Assembly: GCA_012845835.1 (NCBI GenBank)
Contig: JABAKD010000029.1
Location: forward strand, 5,172,000-5,235,999
DNA from: Undaria pinnatifida
Lineage: Eukaryota; Sar; Phaeophyceae; Laminariales; Alariaceae
Length of the DNA: 64,000 bases
Reading direction: 5' to 3'
The position numbers were made by a program, and so were the translations under genes. A model generated the notes under the pieces. That model was given only the letters and a program-made list of their open reading frames with translations, had not been told where the DNA came from and made no database searches. Shown in pieces: positions 45,801-57,423 of the stretch; the stretch's first letter is position 1; each line of letters opens with the position of its first letter.

Positions 45801-48800
45801 TGATCGGACCCCTAGCCCTCATAGGAAGTTGATTAACATAGCAACAACGGTGCCATTGCTCGTTAACGACGAGCAAGTTCTTCGCACGAACAATGCCTAC
45901 TTAAACAGCATCATCAACTTTTTTTTGCCCGCGCTAAACCGAAACCAATTGTTCTGTGCTTCGCGTTTGATGGATGATCGATCATTCTACAATGAACGTT
46001 ACGGCTACGACGAAAGCGCTGAAGACATGAATGCATATGATCGTCGGTACGCGTGGGGCGCTTGTACCTGGTTGCAAATCGAACAAGATTTCACACGTAA
46101 CCTTGAAACCCGCACGGGTCTTGCTACAGTACAACCTTACGAAACGGATGTACTCGGTACGGCACTACAATGTACAATACAACACACACGACCTCAGTCA
46201 GTATGTAAGATTGACAGACGAATTGTACCCCTTTCCCAGTGCAACAACGAATCAGCATCATTTTTAAGTTATCATGAGTTGTACCATTTTCCCACTGGGA
46301 CAACGACTCTATGATGCACTGTTTCAAATTCCTGTGTACCCAACCGGCGTGTGCAGTACTACACAAAAAAATCATGTATGTGGGGTGCTACGAAATCAGT
46401 ATGAAAACCACCATGTTCGTACTACTTAGCATCTGCATCGTCTCGAAAATTACCAAATGTATAATCACAGGTATCTACCAGAAAACGCGATATATACACT
46501 AATTGGACGATCAGATTGTTCGCCAAGAATGCTCAGATTTCTAAGTTGATACCGTAGCGATTGACCACGTTTGTGTCGCCTTAGCATAAATGACGAAGGG
46601 GATTGATGACAACTTTTACCACACAGGGTATTATTGACATAGAGTGGGTGCACCCTGTTCGGTATGTAAATACATACATGTCGTCGCAATGGTGATGCGG
46701 CAAACCAGGGAACGAGGATATCCATACGGTCCTGAACGACGAGACATCCGGGGATACACGAAGCGTTGTTGAGGCAGTCGGAACAAGATGACCATGTTCA
46801 GCGACCTCCGCATCAATAAGGTAACATGTAGTGATGCGGCGATTCCCGAAGACGGTTTCCTCCGATAAGACTTAGTACAATATACATAGTAGGTTACATT
46901 GGTCTGATGCCGAACGACACCATTCTGGTGTCCCCGTCTTGCTGCTATTGTGGTGATTCAGAAGCCCCGGATAGTGCCAGGTGACGCTGCTGAAGTTAAT
47001 CCGGAAGCTGTAGACCCCCGGCAACCCCAAGCGCCTTAGCAGCAATCCCGAGACCTGTTATTTTGGTGACGCCTTTATGTAGACAATGAAAAGTCTCCCT
47101 GGCTTTGATAACCGGGCTGCTACTAACTCCGCGTAGTCTCATAGTCGGACCTTCGCAGCCCCTGACGAACACGGTTGTCAAACGCCAAGAGAATCCATTT
47201 TTTGTTGAACGAGCAGATGTTGGGAGCGTTCCGTTGAGGTCGGTTGCTGAACGCAAAGACGGCGACCGTGTATTGGAACCTGAACTCTGCATCCCATTGC
47301 CATCAACTTGACTTGAAGTCGCTACCTTGAGTACACTAAGTATCTTGACCTAGATGAAGAGAAATGCATTATGGGGGGATTCTCGGCTTATTACTTCTCG
47401 ACGGTGTGTTGTATACTGAAGTTGTTACAAACTTCCCACCATAAGTATCGGCGAACGTTGCAGGGAATATTGCAAGGAACTTCACAATAAGACGGTCTGC
47501 CCGTAAGTACAACGACCCGTAGAGTACATCCGCCCGCAGCACCGACAGTTTGCCGTATCAATCGGGTAACGGCCAGCCCTACCTCGATGACTCCTCACAC
47601 GTCCTTACATCTCCTCACATCTCCTTCGTAATCTCTCCTGTGCTTCGTTTCCATCTTTTGGCCACATAAGAGTCACTCACACTATCGTCTTTCCATTTCG
47701 TTACACGGGGTCCTAACGGACACTTCGGTACCACCTCTGCAACTCTCAGCACAGTGACAGATCCTCGAGGCGTGTCAATGTTTCAGGTTCGAGGCTCGGC
47801 CATTGATCATTATGTCTACTGACACCACGCAACGGCGTCCCGCAGATTTCCCAAGCGCTTGCGAGAAGTTCCAGAAAGGATCTTCATTTCATAAAATGCA
47901 GAGGAGATTTCAAAACTTCTCAAATAACAAGATGAGTATAGACACAGGAGATGTAGCTCAGCTATGAGTACGCCAAGAACATGAGAGATACTCGAGAGGG
48001 GGGACTGATTTCACGCTTCACGCCAGAAGCAGGGTAGAAGACTGCTATCGCTATGTCACGCGCGTAGCAGGTAGGAAGTCAGGGTTCGTGCGATTCCACG
48101 CGGGAAGTCGTTATTCAAACCGTTTCTTCAAGGTACTCGGTAATACGAACCACGTAAAAGAACTTGTCCTGCTACAATTATGGTAATACGACGAAAAAAC
48201 CAACAACTGTAGACGTGCGGTAAGTTGGTCCGCAAATGGGCCGAAAGGAGGCAATTATCATCCGTCTCCAGCTTCTGCTTTGACGATTTCACGCGATAAA
48301 AGCATGATGTGAGACTTGGAGATAATTCCCCAGCATCTGCTTAACGCTGCGACGGCAAGAATGTACCAGACCCGGAGAAAAAGAGCATTGCATCTCCACG
48401 GAACTGTTTTCACGTTTCCGCACGTTGAAGTATGTTTAACTGCTATAACGTGACAACCAGTACGCCAAGATCTAGACTGCTGTCAAACTATAATGCAAGC
48501 AGCAAGAACAACGGGCGTCGTCAAGGACATACTACTCCAAATTTGATCATGTGTGACGGATCTCTGCTAACCGGAGGGAGGCGTCTCAATGTATGTACAG
48601 CGGGTGTGATCCGCTCAAACCGCGCCAAGTGCACCATGCACAGAACAAACCAACACGAATACAGCACGTTCACGGATTTACGAGGGACAAAACAGGAAAA
48701 TTGGTATTGTGTTCTTTCTTTGGTTTCTAAGCAGTTTTCTTTCCGGAGTTCTACATCTCCAACTAGAAATCACTATTGAGTTTTAACGACTACTTGTTGT

Positions 48801-51800
48801 CATTTGTACGTATAAACGTAGTGTATTGTTAGTAAATTTTGGAGTGACTTTTATCTAGTCCATGATAGCAGCAGTACCAGCCGTATGATACTACTGTACG
48901 TCCGAATATATTTTTCCAGTGTTATGAGAACATCATACTCACAAAATTCAGGTGGTACATGCTGCCCACTTCGCTGATCTACAACACAGCACACGAGTAT
49001 TATTTTGTTATACGACTAAATCCGTAGTCTATTGCACAAATATTAGTATTCGGGGACGTTATTTCGAGTACGTACGTACATATATATAACCGCATAATAT
49101 GCGTTTTCCTTGTACTGGACAAGCGTCCACAGTTTTTTAATTTCTTCGGCTTCATGTAGCTCTAGGTACTAGTTCAGGGGCCGTGTTGAACACCCAGCAG
49201 ATGCGTTTATGCTTATCATCAACAGTATTTTTCGCTGGTAATTACACCACACGTGATATTTGTGAATAAAGTTTCATCCATGCTACAGATATTTAAATGA
49301 CAGATGTAAATATATTTCTCCATTCGTATTTTGATTATCTAGAGTACATGGTTACGTCCATATGACTGCTGTTCATACACACAGGTCTGAGCATGGCGTA
49401 CCGTTTGTGTATATTATTACGAGTATCAAGTCCTCTAGCTACTGGTTTATAAGCGAAGGGAGCGTATTGTAACATGGACCCTGCAGTCCATTATAACTTG
49501 TTTGGTTCGTAGTCACTACCGTGAGCCCACGAATTATCTTTATTGGATGCAGAGGAAAACAATATGCGGGGAATCTCGGTTTATAACTTTCCGTCGGAGT
49601 GTTGTATATTCAATTTATTGCTAACATCCCACTCTTCTAGGTATCAAGGAAGGGTGCATGGAGTAGTGCAAGGAACTTTCCTATAGGACGGTCTGTCGGT
49701 AAGTGCAACGACTCGTTCATGACACCTGCCCATAACGTGGGTATTGTGCCGTATTGGGCAGATGATGGTCAGCCCTACCTCGATGACTCCTTACACTTCC
49801 TTATCTCTCCTCACTTATCATTACTTCCCTTCTCCTTTGTTTCGTTCCCATCCTTTCGCCACATAAGCGCCACTCTTCAAATTAGTTTATATCTTCTTCT
49901 TCGCATGTAACCTTAACATACGCTTTTGTGCCACCTCTAAAACTTTAAGCACAGAGACAGAGCCTCGAGATGTGTCTGTGCTTAACAGTGCTGTACCACA
50001 GCCCGTCGATTATTTGTTCAAGTAGATGCCTCCCATGTTGCAGTATTACGAGTGGGGCCAATTGTATCACACGTCGCGCAACATCACAACCCGGTGATGT
50101 ATCGTTTGTCGGTTCAAACAACTGACGGTGTTTTACCGGCGTCGTTGAGAACCCAGCGGAGGCGGTTCCGCAGCAGTGGGGGTGTTCAACCAGCCGGTCA
50201 CGTGCTCGCGAAGCGAGTCAAGTTTTGGGAGTGGACGTGGACCCTAGCGAACTAGAATCAACCGGTTGAAACACACCCTGTCGTGCTCGACGAAGGCGGC
50301 CATTCCGATAAACTCGTTATTTGCTCGTTGCGACCCCAACTAGGTATTCGAAACCAGTTGAGTTACGCCTCGACTATGCTTCCTCGAAGCCGGCAGCTCG
50401 CTCACTTACATTTCAACACTCAATCCGAAATGAGCACAGCATTACGTACTTTGGCGTAGTCAATCTGCCGTCGACGTTGCTCGTGATGTTGTTCAAACTA
50501 CGAGGGATAGGATTTTGCTGGTATCAAGAGCACTTGTTGTTGCTGCCCCCAAAAATTCCAGATGGAAACTCGTCGGATCTCTGTGCGATATTTCGCAGCA
50601 ATTGCTCCCGACGACAGCGACGATCGACGCAGCTCCGTGAAACGATGTGGTTTGATACTGCCGTTCTTCATCAGCAGTCTTCCAGATGCCGGTGACGCCA
50701 GTAATCCCTTCCAAATCTGTTTTGCCGAATCAGCTACTCGAAGGTCCACAGACGTGCTGTTACTCAAGGCATACCTTGTAACCCGAAACCCTGCTGTGGT
50801 GCTTGCTTAATCGAGCGCTCAAATCCTGCAGCCAATTTACTTGCATACCGTATGATATACTTCATTAATTTTCTCGAGCTCATCAACAAACTGAGTTACG
50901 TCTGCCCTATCGCTCGGGGCCAGCGGTCTTGCCGCGTGATCTTTGTTATTTGCAGAGCTGGTAGACGACCTGGCCCGCTATGGACACTAGGTTTATCTAC
51001 CGGCGTTCCCGATATAAGGCGAAAAGGAAAAAAGAGTGTGTGGTACCTGGTTATAGACCCCGGATCAGCAAGAGGGAACACACAACAAAAGGCGCCCCGA
51101 GCATGTAGCAAAGCCCCAATATAGCACGAAACGCGCTTCACTCTCGAAGGATATGTCGGACGTCCACCGAAAATCTCGAACACAAAAAAAGATGAGTCCA
51201 CATCCTGCACACGTTGTTTCGAGCACAACTGAACGGCTCATCGCCTGCACTTGTCGAGCTCTAACGTGTTACGAGGTTGCTGACGGCAAACCTCTCCGTC
51301 TTGTTTATGGTCCATGGTCCGACGTTCGTACGCGGCGTGGATGTGCTTTTTGACATGAACAACGAAGCAAGGTTAACATGGCGACGATTCATCTTCGAAA
51401 ACGCGTAATGCATGCTCTTGCGTATGGGCCGTGCGTGTACAGTAGCGACATTCAATGTACGGCGTTGCTTATACTCACGTTTGGGCGATGTTCTCAGCGT
51501 CGTCGTCATGGTTGAGGAAAGCGAGCACCAGTGGTAATGCCAGGAGTGCCAAACCAGCTCCAATGACGTTGGGCAGAAGATACGGGTGTCTGCGATGTTT
51601 TCCAGCAGCAGAAAAACTCCGACGTTGAATACATCAGCCATGTGGAGGTTGCGGTTTTATGCAATTGGAACGCCGTCATTACGATAAGCTGTCATGCTCG
51701 CTGAAGGAGGAAAACCGTATATCTACCATAGAATTAGGCAAGGACGTGTGACCGCGGGAAGTAATTAAGGCATTCCAAGCCGTGGCAGCTACCATTACGT

Positions 51801-54800
51801 AGACGAAGAAGGATATATTTTTTTAATTTCAATCTGTGTAGCCTTTATTTGAAGAACGACGTTGTGGGTGTGTAGGTGTTCGGGCTTGACGTTCGCACGT
51901 TTAGGTGGGACCCGGCTCAGGTCTGCAGCTAGCAAGCAAATGTAGAAAACCGTTGAGCCGTGGGAGTGTCTCGGCTTCCGCCGTTTTTAAACCTAGTAGG
52001 CACAAGGTCGGTGGTATCATACTACGTTATTGATATCCAACGACTTACGTCCCGAATACTCCAATCTTCGAGAAGATTAGAGGGTGGTGTTTCGCCGGGT
52101 CCGCCAATAGGCCTCCGATGCCAGGCCCAAGCACCGCTCCGATTGACCACGAAGCTTCAAGGTACGTATAGCATGTAGAGTGACCGACGTAAGAACGAGT
52201 AAAGGGGAGGAGAGGGGGTGTTGAAGTTGTTTTTCTGTCATAATACCCATTTTGTTAATAGTCTTACTGCTCCCCCCTTTTTGGATGGTGTGCATTTTGT
52301 TCCCTCAGTAACATTCAAGTTTTTGACAAATTCGGGGCTGGGGGCGTACATTGCACAAACTCAGTTCAAAAATATGCTGTGCACCCACCTTTTTAGTTTA
52401 GGATGGTATATGGTTTCCGATTCGACCTTTCAGTCCCCGCTTTAAAGACACTCTTCTTAAGTCAACTCCCCGCTTTAAGGACACAAAAATCATCAAAAGC
52501 ATGGTGCCCCGCAGATGTGAGAAATTACGGGGGGGTCTATTTTTTCACCATACGGGCCCCCAAACAAGTGCTGTAGCACACCTGTAGACTGCATCGACAG
52601 CGGTCTGCTACTGCGTGTGGGTATGGAAATATCCACCCCATCTGCTGGCGGTTCGTCCGCTGCGGGCTTGATGCCATGTGGCGAACCAACGTGCAAAGTC
52701 AAGTATGTGTCCAGTGAAGAGAAAGGCGATGATGGTAAGAAAGAGTGGCGCATGGAATCAACGATTTCAGAGGCCGAAGTCCGCTCTCGTCTCGAGGATG
52801 TCCTCTCATATTTGTACGCGAACGGAAGAGGTGGCGAGTACAGCGAAACGCCGTACCTGCTTTCCAAGACTGTGGATTGGTTCACTCGTGAAACTCAAGT
52901 CAGGCAAAGAGCGAACGAGGGGGGCGAGGCGCAGGCGACTCTTCGCAATATGTGGGCGGCATAGTGTTTTTTTTTAGGACAGCTGCAGTTTGGATGCCCG
53001 CATTCGTTGTTTGGCGTTCGTTGTTTGTCTTTGGTGAAGTCTCGTTCAGCTAATCTTAACGTAATTTGTTTTGTGTTTGCCTTGTTTTACCCTTTTGGGA
53101 AGGAGTGGTGTCCTCGTTTTCTGCGTACTTTCCCGATCTTTACGTCTGGTGCTGTTTGCATTACCCACATTTTAATAAATAGTGTCGTCCCAAGTGTAGG
53201 TGGTTTTGTTTGGTCTCCATGTGGCGGGTAGCCTGTGCTTGTATTGTATCAGAGTTACAAAAATGGATGTGATGCTCACCGTGAGGAAAACGCCTCCACG
53301 ATAATAAAAGCCTACAACAACACCAGCGTACTACCGTACATATTACACTATGTAGTTCGTGCTGTTGTCCTCCCCGCGTTTCGGTGGGAGAGGGAAATTA
53401 AAACGATGGTATGCACGTATTGGAGTACAGCAGCAGTAGTTGCGGTCTTTAAATCACTTTGTGTCGTAAGCTTTAAACAACACCGTTTCGTGGTCGCATT
53501 CCTGCTGCGATTGCGCTCTTTTGACGTATGCTACGCCTATGTGGGCCCCGGGGACGGTGAGTTAGTGGCCCCGGAATCTTAAAGACACTTCCTCGCGTTG
53601 AAGACACTCGAAACAATAAACGTGGTGCGTCTTTACAGCGGGGTTGACTGTATTCTACCGGACTGGTCGACTGTCCGTCTGCACCATCCTCTCATATTAT
53701 GGCTGCGAATTTCGGCCAATCATTGAAACAACCAACGCCTATCCTAACGATACATGAATGGCGACGAGGAACTGCTAAAGTCGTATTGTCACCAAGTGTT
53801 TCGCTGAGGGGGAGATCTACACCTAGGTGTTCGTGCCCGTGCTTGGTGAATGCACATCAACAGTGTTTTATTAGGCTAATAAACCTCAATCCAACACGCC
53901 ACCTCGATGGAAGTAAAGACGGGGTATACACTAAAGATGGCGGAGCTTGCTCAGAATCAAATCGAGTTCTCTACGATCTGAACTCCCAGAAAAACGCTCG
54001 AGAGGCGGCAGAAGACCATACTGGCCATATCTTCTCAGCAATAAACCCATCGAACAACACGTTCTGCGTACGCTAATGCGGTGTCGCCGGAATGTCTTTA
54101 TGCAGAGCAATCGACAAGAAGACCACGATGTAGATAAAACTCACTGGTAATGACGCCCATGCCTACAGTCTCGTGCTCCGTGCCACACACTTGCGAGACG
54201 AGGGTTTTAGATGCCGCGGTTACGCCATTGAGCAGGCCAAGAAGAAACCTTGAGCGGAAGCATTAGGGACATGGAGAGTGTATCAAGATCGGGGCGTATT
54301 TCATGTCTCAACAGGCCCCATCTTGATATCTTCGCAAGGTATTGCCAGAGTAATAGATTAGCATTGTATGTTTCAACTCATCACCGGCTCGTATAAACTG
54401 TACGTCCGAAGAAGACGTGGCCACATAGTTCAATATTGGACGAGCACACCGTATGATATTGTCGACCAGTGTCCGAGGCTCAATTACCGGTTACTATCAC
54501 TTTTAGGACAGACGACCAAAACAAAATATACAACAAGCTAGGTCGTCTTTCCACTTAGGCACGAAAAGCTCTTCAAAGGCGAGAGAGACACAGGGCGAGC
54601 TCCAGTTTTGCCCGAGTTTCACGTGGAATATTTCTATATTCGTGACCGACACGATATTGTCGTCACTTAAGAGAGGGTGATATCGCGAGCGTGCTAGCTG
54701 CTGTAAGAGCTTAACCTTTGCATGGATCTGTGTCTGTCACGACCGCTATAGGGAAAGGAAAATGCCCGACGTGATTCGAGCTTCCCTACTCCGGCTTGGT

Positions 54801-55224
54801 TGGGACCCCGTACGAAGCGGAACGCGGTAGTCTGGCCATCTTGTAGGCAATTGCACGATCGAAGCCTCCTCAGTGCTATATTCTCCACCGATCGAACACG
54901 TTATTATTTCTGCTAAGTGTTTGGAGTAATCGCCTTACTGACCCAATATATGCATGGAAATTTGAAGCGACGTCACATGTTGCAGTTGTGATATATCCCC
55001 AACGTTATGGTGAGAGACGGTGTCGATCGATGTGTCTCACCTGCAGACAAAAGCCCATGTGAAGGTCGTCGAAATTCCGAAGCCTAGGGAGAGTCCCGCC
55101 GTGGACAAAAGGCCGACAACCATAACGGAGCGACAACCAAGACGGTCTGCTACCTGCCCCCAGAAGATCGAGGAGAACAATCGACCTATCATAACAGCTG
55201 AAGAAAGCAAACCCGCGTAGTAGC
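42582..55224 (-). CDS. Major facilitator superfamily transporter, multi-exon, first exon not found
   Basis: Eight exons join with matching phase and GT-AG borders: 55224-55041, 54248-54145, 52154-52049, 51589-51479, 45703-45412, 44785-44690, 43821-43600, 42863-42582 (TAG). They give 464 residues covering TM2 to TM12. Marks of the family are the TM2-3 motif A (WGQVADRLGCR), the TM4 segment RFLLGLLNGV, motif C (GAVLGPGIGG), the TM6 start PYLLPNVIGAG, the TM7 loop FDEVFSLWS and a C-terminal NNAAEPDRRGELNG segment. The layout most resembles the ZIFL/TetA-like branch; the substrate cannot be told, though proton-coupled export of a small molecule is usual there. The N terminus with TM1 must lie above 55224. 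Intron sizes are 792, 1990, 459, 5775, 626, 868 and 736 bp; the two largest contain mobile elements. No stop or frameshift interrupts the joined exons, so the gene looks intact in this part. Confidence 0.88.
43600..43821 (-). CDS. Transporter exon: TM8-TM9
   Basis: 74 codons in phase 0. TM8 contains GLMVLVYEIFAVPNI, then the short loop TPRLGVRMSQRVGS (a motif-A-like repeat in the second half of MFS proteins), TM9 and most of TM10. Acceptor TTTATGGCAG, donor GTGAGT. Confidence 0.92.
43920..44310. repeat. ATC/CAT trinucleotide-rich tract in transporter intron
   Basis: Imperfect ATC, CAT and GTC triplets fill the intron between the exons at 43600-43821 and 44690-44785. Hydrophobic frames read through it are low-complexity artefacts. 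Confidence 0.85.
44690..44785 (-). CDS. Transporter exon: TM7 end and loop
   Basis: 32 codons in phase 0, from FEYTGFDEVFSLWSLS to DWTSQHIGQ, preceded by a long pyrimidine tract and AAG and followed by donor GTGCGA. The F-D-E-V-x-L-W segment is typical of this transporter branch. Confidence 0.88.
45412..45703 (-). CDS. Transporter exon: central loop and start of TM7
   Basis: The one-base phase left by the TM6 exon selects the acceptor after TTTCCGTTCGCAAG (exon start 45703) rather than the AG 7 bp further on. It encodes a hydrophilic 80-residue loop (CESCRTDGDEHENDGDG and on), then LLPQRHIRILLLIEALYS. The donor is GTGGGT, weaker than the others. Confidence 0.8.
47274..47777 (+). repeat. 5' LTR of the intronic element
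   Basis: Shares with 49469-49977: TAGATG/GGATGCAGAG, TCTCGG-TTA, GTGTTGTATA, AGGACGGTCTG-like blocks, CAGCCCTACCTCGATGACTC, GCCACATAAG and CACCTCTG. Homology fades before 47260 and after 47780. Confidence 0.7.
49469..49977 (+). repeat. 3' LTR of the intronic element
   Basis: Partner of 47274-47777 with the same block order and nearly the same length. It is preceded by the purine-rich stretch at about 49450-49465. Confidence 0.7.
51479..51589 (-). CDS. Transporter exon: TM6
   Basis: Encodes HPYLLPNVIGAGLALLAL and an acidic end (NHDDDAENIAQ), the start of the large central loop. Acceptor AACATCGCAG, donor GTGAGT. Confidence 0.9.
52049..52154 (-). CDS. Transporter exon: TM5 with motif C
   Basis: Encodes SWSIGAVLGPGIGGLLADP, the glycine/proline-rich motif C region, and then the loop HHPLIFSKIGVFG. 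Donor GTAAGT. Phase matches both neighbours. Confidence 0.9.
52431..53650. mobile_element. TIR DNA element (Tc1/pogo-like ends) in transporter intron
   Basis: The left end has CAGTCCCCGCTTTAAAGACA (52431) followed by a second copy, GTCAACTCCCCGCTTTAAGG (52461). The right end is the inverse, GTCTTTACAGCGGGG then TTGACTG (53629-53650), with a second inner inverted match at TTAAAGACACTTCC (about 53580). CAGTCAA-CCCCGCTTTAAAGAC ends are of the kind seen on pogo/Tc1-type elements, and TA follows the right end. The unit is about 1.2 kb, lies in the 2-kb intron, and contains one plus-strand ORF. Confidence 0.6.
52617..52964 (+). CDS. Small ORF inside the TIR element, function unknown
   Basis: 115 codons, antisense to the host transporter gene and located between the inverted ends of the surrounding element. 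The protein is hydrophilic. A Gly/Ser start is followed by CGEPTCKVKYVSSEEKGDD, then a helical part with SEAEVRSRLEDVLSYLYAN, then ETPYLLSKTVDWFT and an Arg/Glu-rich tail ending at a TAG. An in-frame ATG also occurs two codons further in (52623). It may be the remaining C-terminal piece of a transposase or a cargo ORF, but no DDE motif is visible. Coding look is moderate; a chance ORF cannot be excluded. Confidence 0.4.
   Translation: MGMEISTPSAGGSSAAGLMPCGEPTCKVKYVSSEEKGDDGKKEWRMESTISEAEVRSRLEDVLSYLYANGRGGEYSETPYLLSKTVDWFTRETQVRQRANEGGEAQATLRNMWAA
54145..54248 (-). CDS. Transporter exon: TM4
   Basis: Its first base completes the AG-G arginine codon split across the intron, giving RFLLGLLNGVTAASKTL. 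It continues with QVCGTEHETVGMGVIT and ends with one base before donor GTGAGT. Confidence 0.9.
55041..55224 (-). CDS. Transporter exon: TM2-TM3 with motif A
   Basis: Acceptor TCATCACTGTCGCAG precedes the exon and donor GTGAGA follows it. It enters with two bases of a split codon and leaves with AG of the next. It encodes YYAGLLSSAVMIGRLFSS and the cytoplasmic loop WGQVADRLGCRSV, the general MFS motif A. Confidence 0.9.
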
Positions 55225-57423
55225 CTGCGACAGTGATGAAAAGGTATCGGCGGGTGTGAGTGCCACGAATATAGCGCGTCCTACCGTACGGTAGCGTACA
55301 AGATCCCTTCGGGGCATTGGCGTGTGACAGCGATTATCAACGAACCACTCGTATCCCTGTGAGGACGATCTGGTGTCTACGCGAGACAACAGAAGGCTCC
55401 CTCTTTCTATTATCGGGATATATTCTGGCTTGCTGAGCGCGAAAGGTCTTACCCCTTGCACCACCGCTGACCCTTTTCCATGACGATTGCAAGTAGTCCA
55501 TCCCCACAAACGCGCGTGCAGCATGGGTTGTGCCTGACAACTGCGCAGAGTACGCCGTAAACCTCTGCGAGAAAGCGTTTGTTGCGCCGCTACTGCAGTC
55601 GGGGTCTCTGCGCTGTTGTACAGGCGTCACTTACCCAATCTAAGAACGTGGGTGGGCGTGGCAACGTATTAAATCGTTTGTACCATATATTGACGGCGCC
55701 CACAATCAATATAGGAGACCCAGACTTGACGCGTGCTATGCTTGCTACTCTAATGATCGCGTGTGTCACTCTGGTTGTTGTCGTTTCTCACATTAGCCCT
55801 TGCTAAATATCAAGAGTACATGGTCACACGAAAATACTGGAACCCAAAGAAGATTTGACGAGTCAAATGGAATACAAAATCGACCGTGAAGTACTTCGCT
55901 TTCCCACAATAACTCACGAGACGAAGAAGGCGCACAACAAGTGGATTGGTTCAATGTGCAACCTGAACTAATGTGACCCAGGGTATCCCCACAACTACAG
56001 CATAAAATCCCCCCATTCCGGCAACTAATCAACTCCCTGCTACTGGCTACATCTATTGCTATCTGGGGTGCTGTCTTCACCGTAGGAACCGCGGCGTGGT
56101 AGTCGTGAGCACACACGAACATGCCTGGCGTCCGAAGCGCTGTCGAAGTGATGACCCGCGGGAATGCAGTGAAATGAGAGCAATCGAACAAAAAATACAC
56201 TACTACTACACCCCAAGTCGAAAGACCGCAAACAACAACAATATTAAAAAGATACCGCTGCATAAGCTTCGGGAGAGACGAAGACGATGCCGTCTGCGTC
56301 TGAGCATAGGCGGCCACGGTTAGGTTCACGTTTCCACACGCCCAGTTCATTTTAGGTGGCCTCGGTCGGCCCTGCAATAGCTGTATTTTAATACCCTCGG
56401 TCGGGTTCCAAACACGTCGATAAACGTTCTTATGGGAGGAGATGAGTATGCCCCACCTCTTAATCGGTGCATCTCTTTATGTTAGGTACGTAGTGCGGCT
56501 TACCCCTCCCTCCCTGAAGCCCTTATCTGAGTCCACAGAGTGAAGGTATTGCTTTTACCTACAGTATATGCACAATTTCAATGCTAAGCGTACGTCTACG
56601 CGCGTTACCCTGCACTCACGTGTAGTGGGACAGGCATCGTGGAGTGCATGTAGTAATATGCAGTAATATAGTAAAAATACAGTTTTCCTGTTATCTGGGC
56701 GCTCATATATCGGGTAGCCCACTGAAACCAGTTTCAAACCAGTTTGTACCTGTTTGAAATATTTTGGTGGAGTACTTGGTAGGTAACCGTGTGCCGTTAA
56801 CGAACAGAAAAAAATTCTCCCAAGACGGAGAGGCAATGACGACAACAGCCTCCAAAAACCTTAAGGAACGTCCCTACAGAAAAGTCATATCATGTAGCGC
56901 TCGCAAGTGCACTCTGTGTGGAAGCGCACATACATTATACCAGGTAAATTCGATCATGCCAGGCTCGCCAGTTCACTAAATTTGGAACTACACATCACAT
57001 AATACCAATGCCACCACCTACCACCAGGGACCAGGTGTATTGTCGTGTATGGATCAATATGCACCAAGCAAAGATCTGTCACCATGTATATCCGCCGCTA
57101 CCGGTGGTCTAAATAGTAAGCAACATACGTACTTCGGTCGAAGTTGTTAGTCACAAGAAACGCGTTCTTTCAAATCTACAGACCGACAGCGTTCGAGCGT
57201 GAGTTGGGGGACATTCGAAGCTAATCAACCAGCATAAACTTGTGAAAAGCGAGAATCCTGAACTCCATGCGTTATAAGAATATGGCAAGTATCGGGGGGG
57301 GGGGGGGGGCGATACATCTGTGGCCACAGCTTGTTCACAAGGGCTCTGGTGCTGAAACCTAAGACAACTCTTACTTGTTGAGCTGGGAGGCAAAAGTGAT
57401 TATATGAAATAAATATTTTCTAT
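55225..57423. other. Expected 5' region of the transporter gene; no exon recognised
   Basis: The missing first coding exon should encode the N terminus and TM1 and end with a single G of a split codon. I could not find such a frame. One good minus-strand donor (TTAGATTGG followed by GTAAGT, about 55637) has no TM1-like frame before it. The minus frame at 55793-56377 (194 codons) is unrecognised. A G run lies at 57294-57308. Confidence 0.4.

Larger units (their letters stand above)
47274..49977 (+). mobile_element. Non-autonomous LTR element (copia-related) inside transporter intron
   Basis: Direct repeats of about 505 bp (47274-47777 and 49469-49977) flank 1.7 kb with no gag or pol. A purine tract (AAGCGAAGGGAGCG) precedes the right repeat, as a polypurine tract should. 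The LTR end (ACACTTCGGTACCACCTCTG) and the interior near 49210 (CGCTGGTAATTAC) match the copia element at 26-31 kb, so this is probably a deletion derivative of a related family. It lies in the 5.8-kb intron, opposite in orientation to the gene. A target-site duplication was not evident. The 115-codon frame at 48432 shows no retroelement domain. Confidence 0.7.

Noticed and set aside
45829-46314. 161-codon plus-strand ORF in the largest transporter intron
   Set aside because: No domain, no splice-site or repeat support, and long introns can hold chance ORFs of this size. Not called, though the composition is not absurd.
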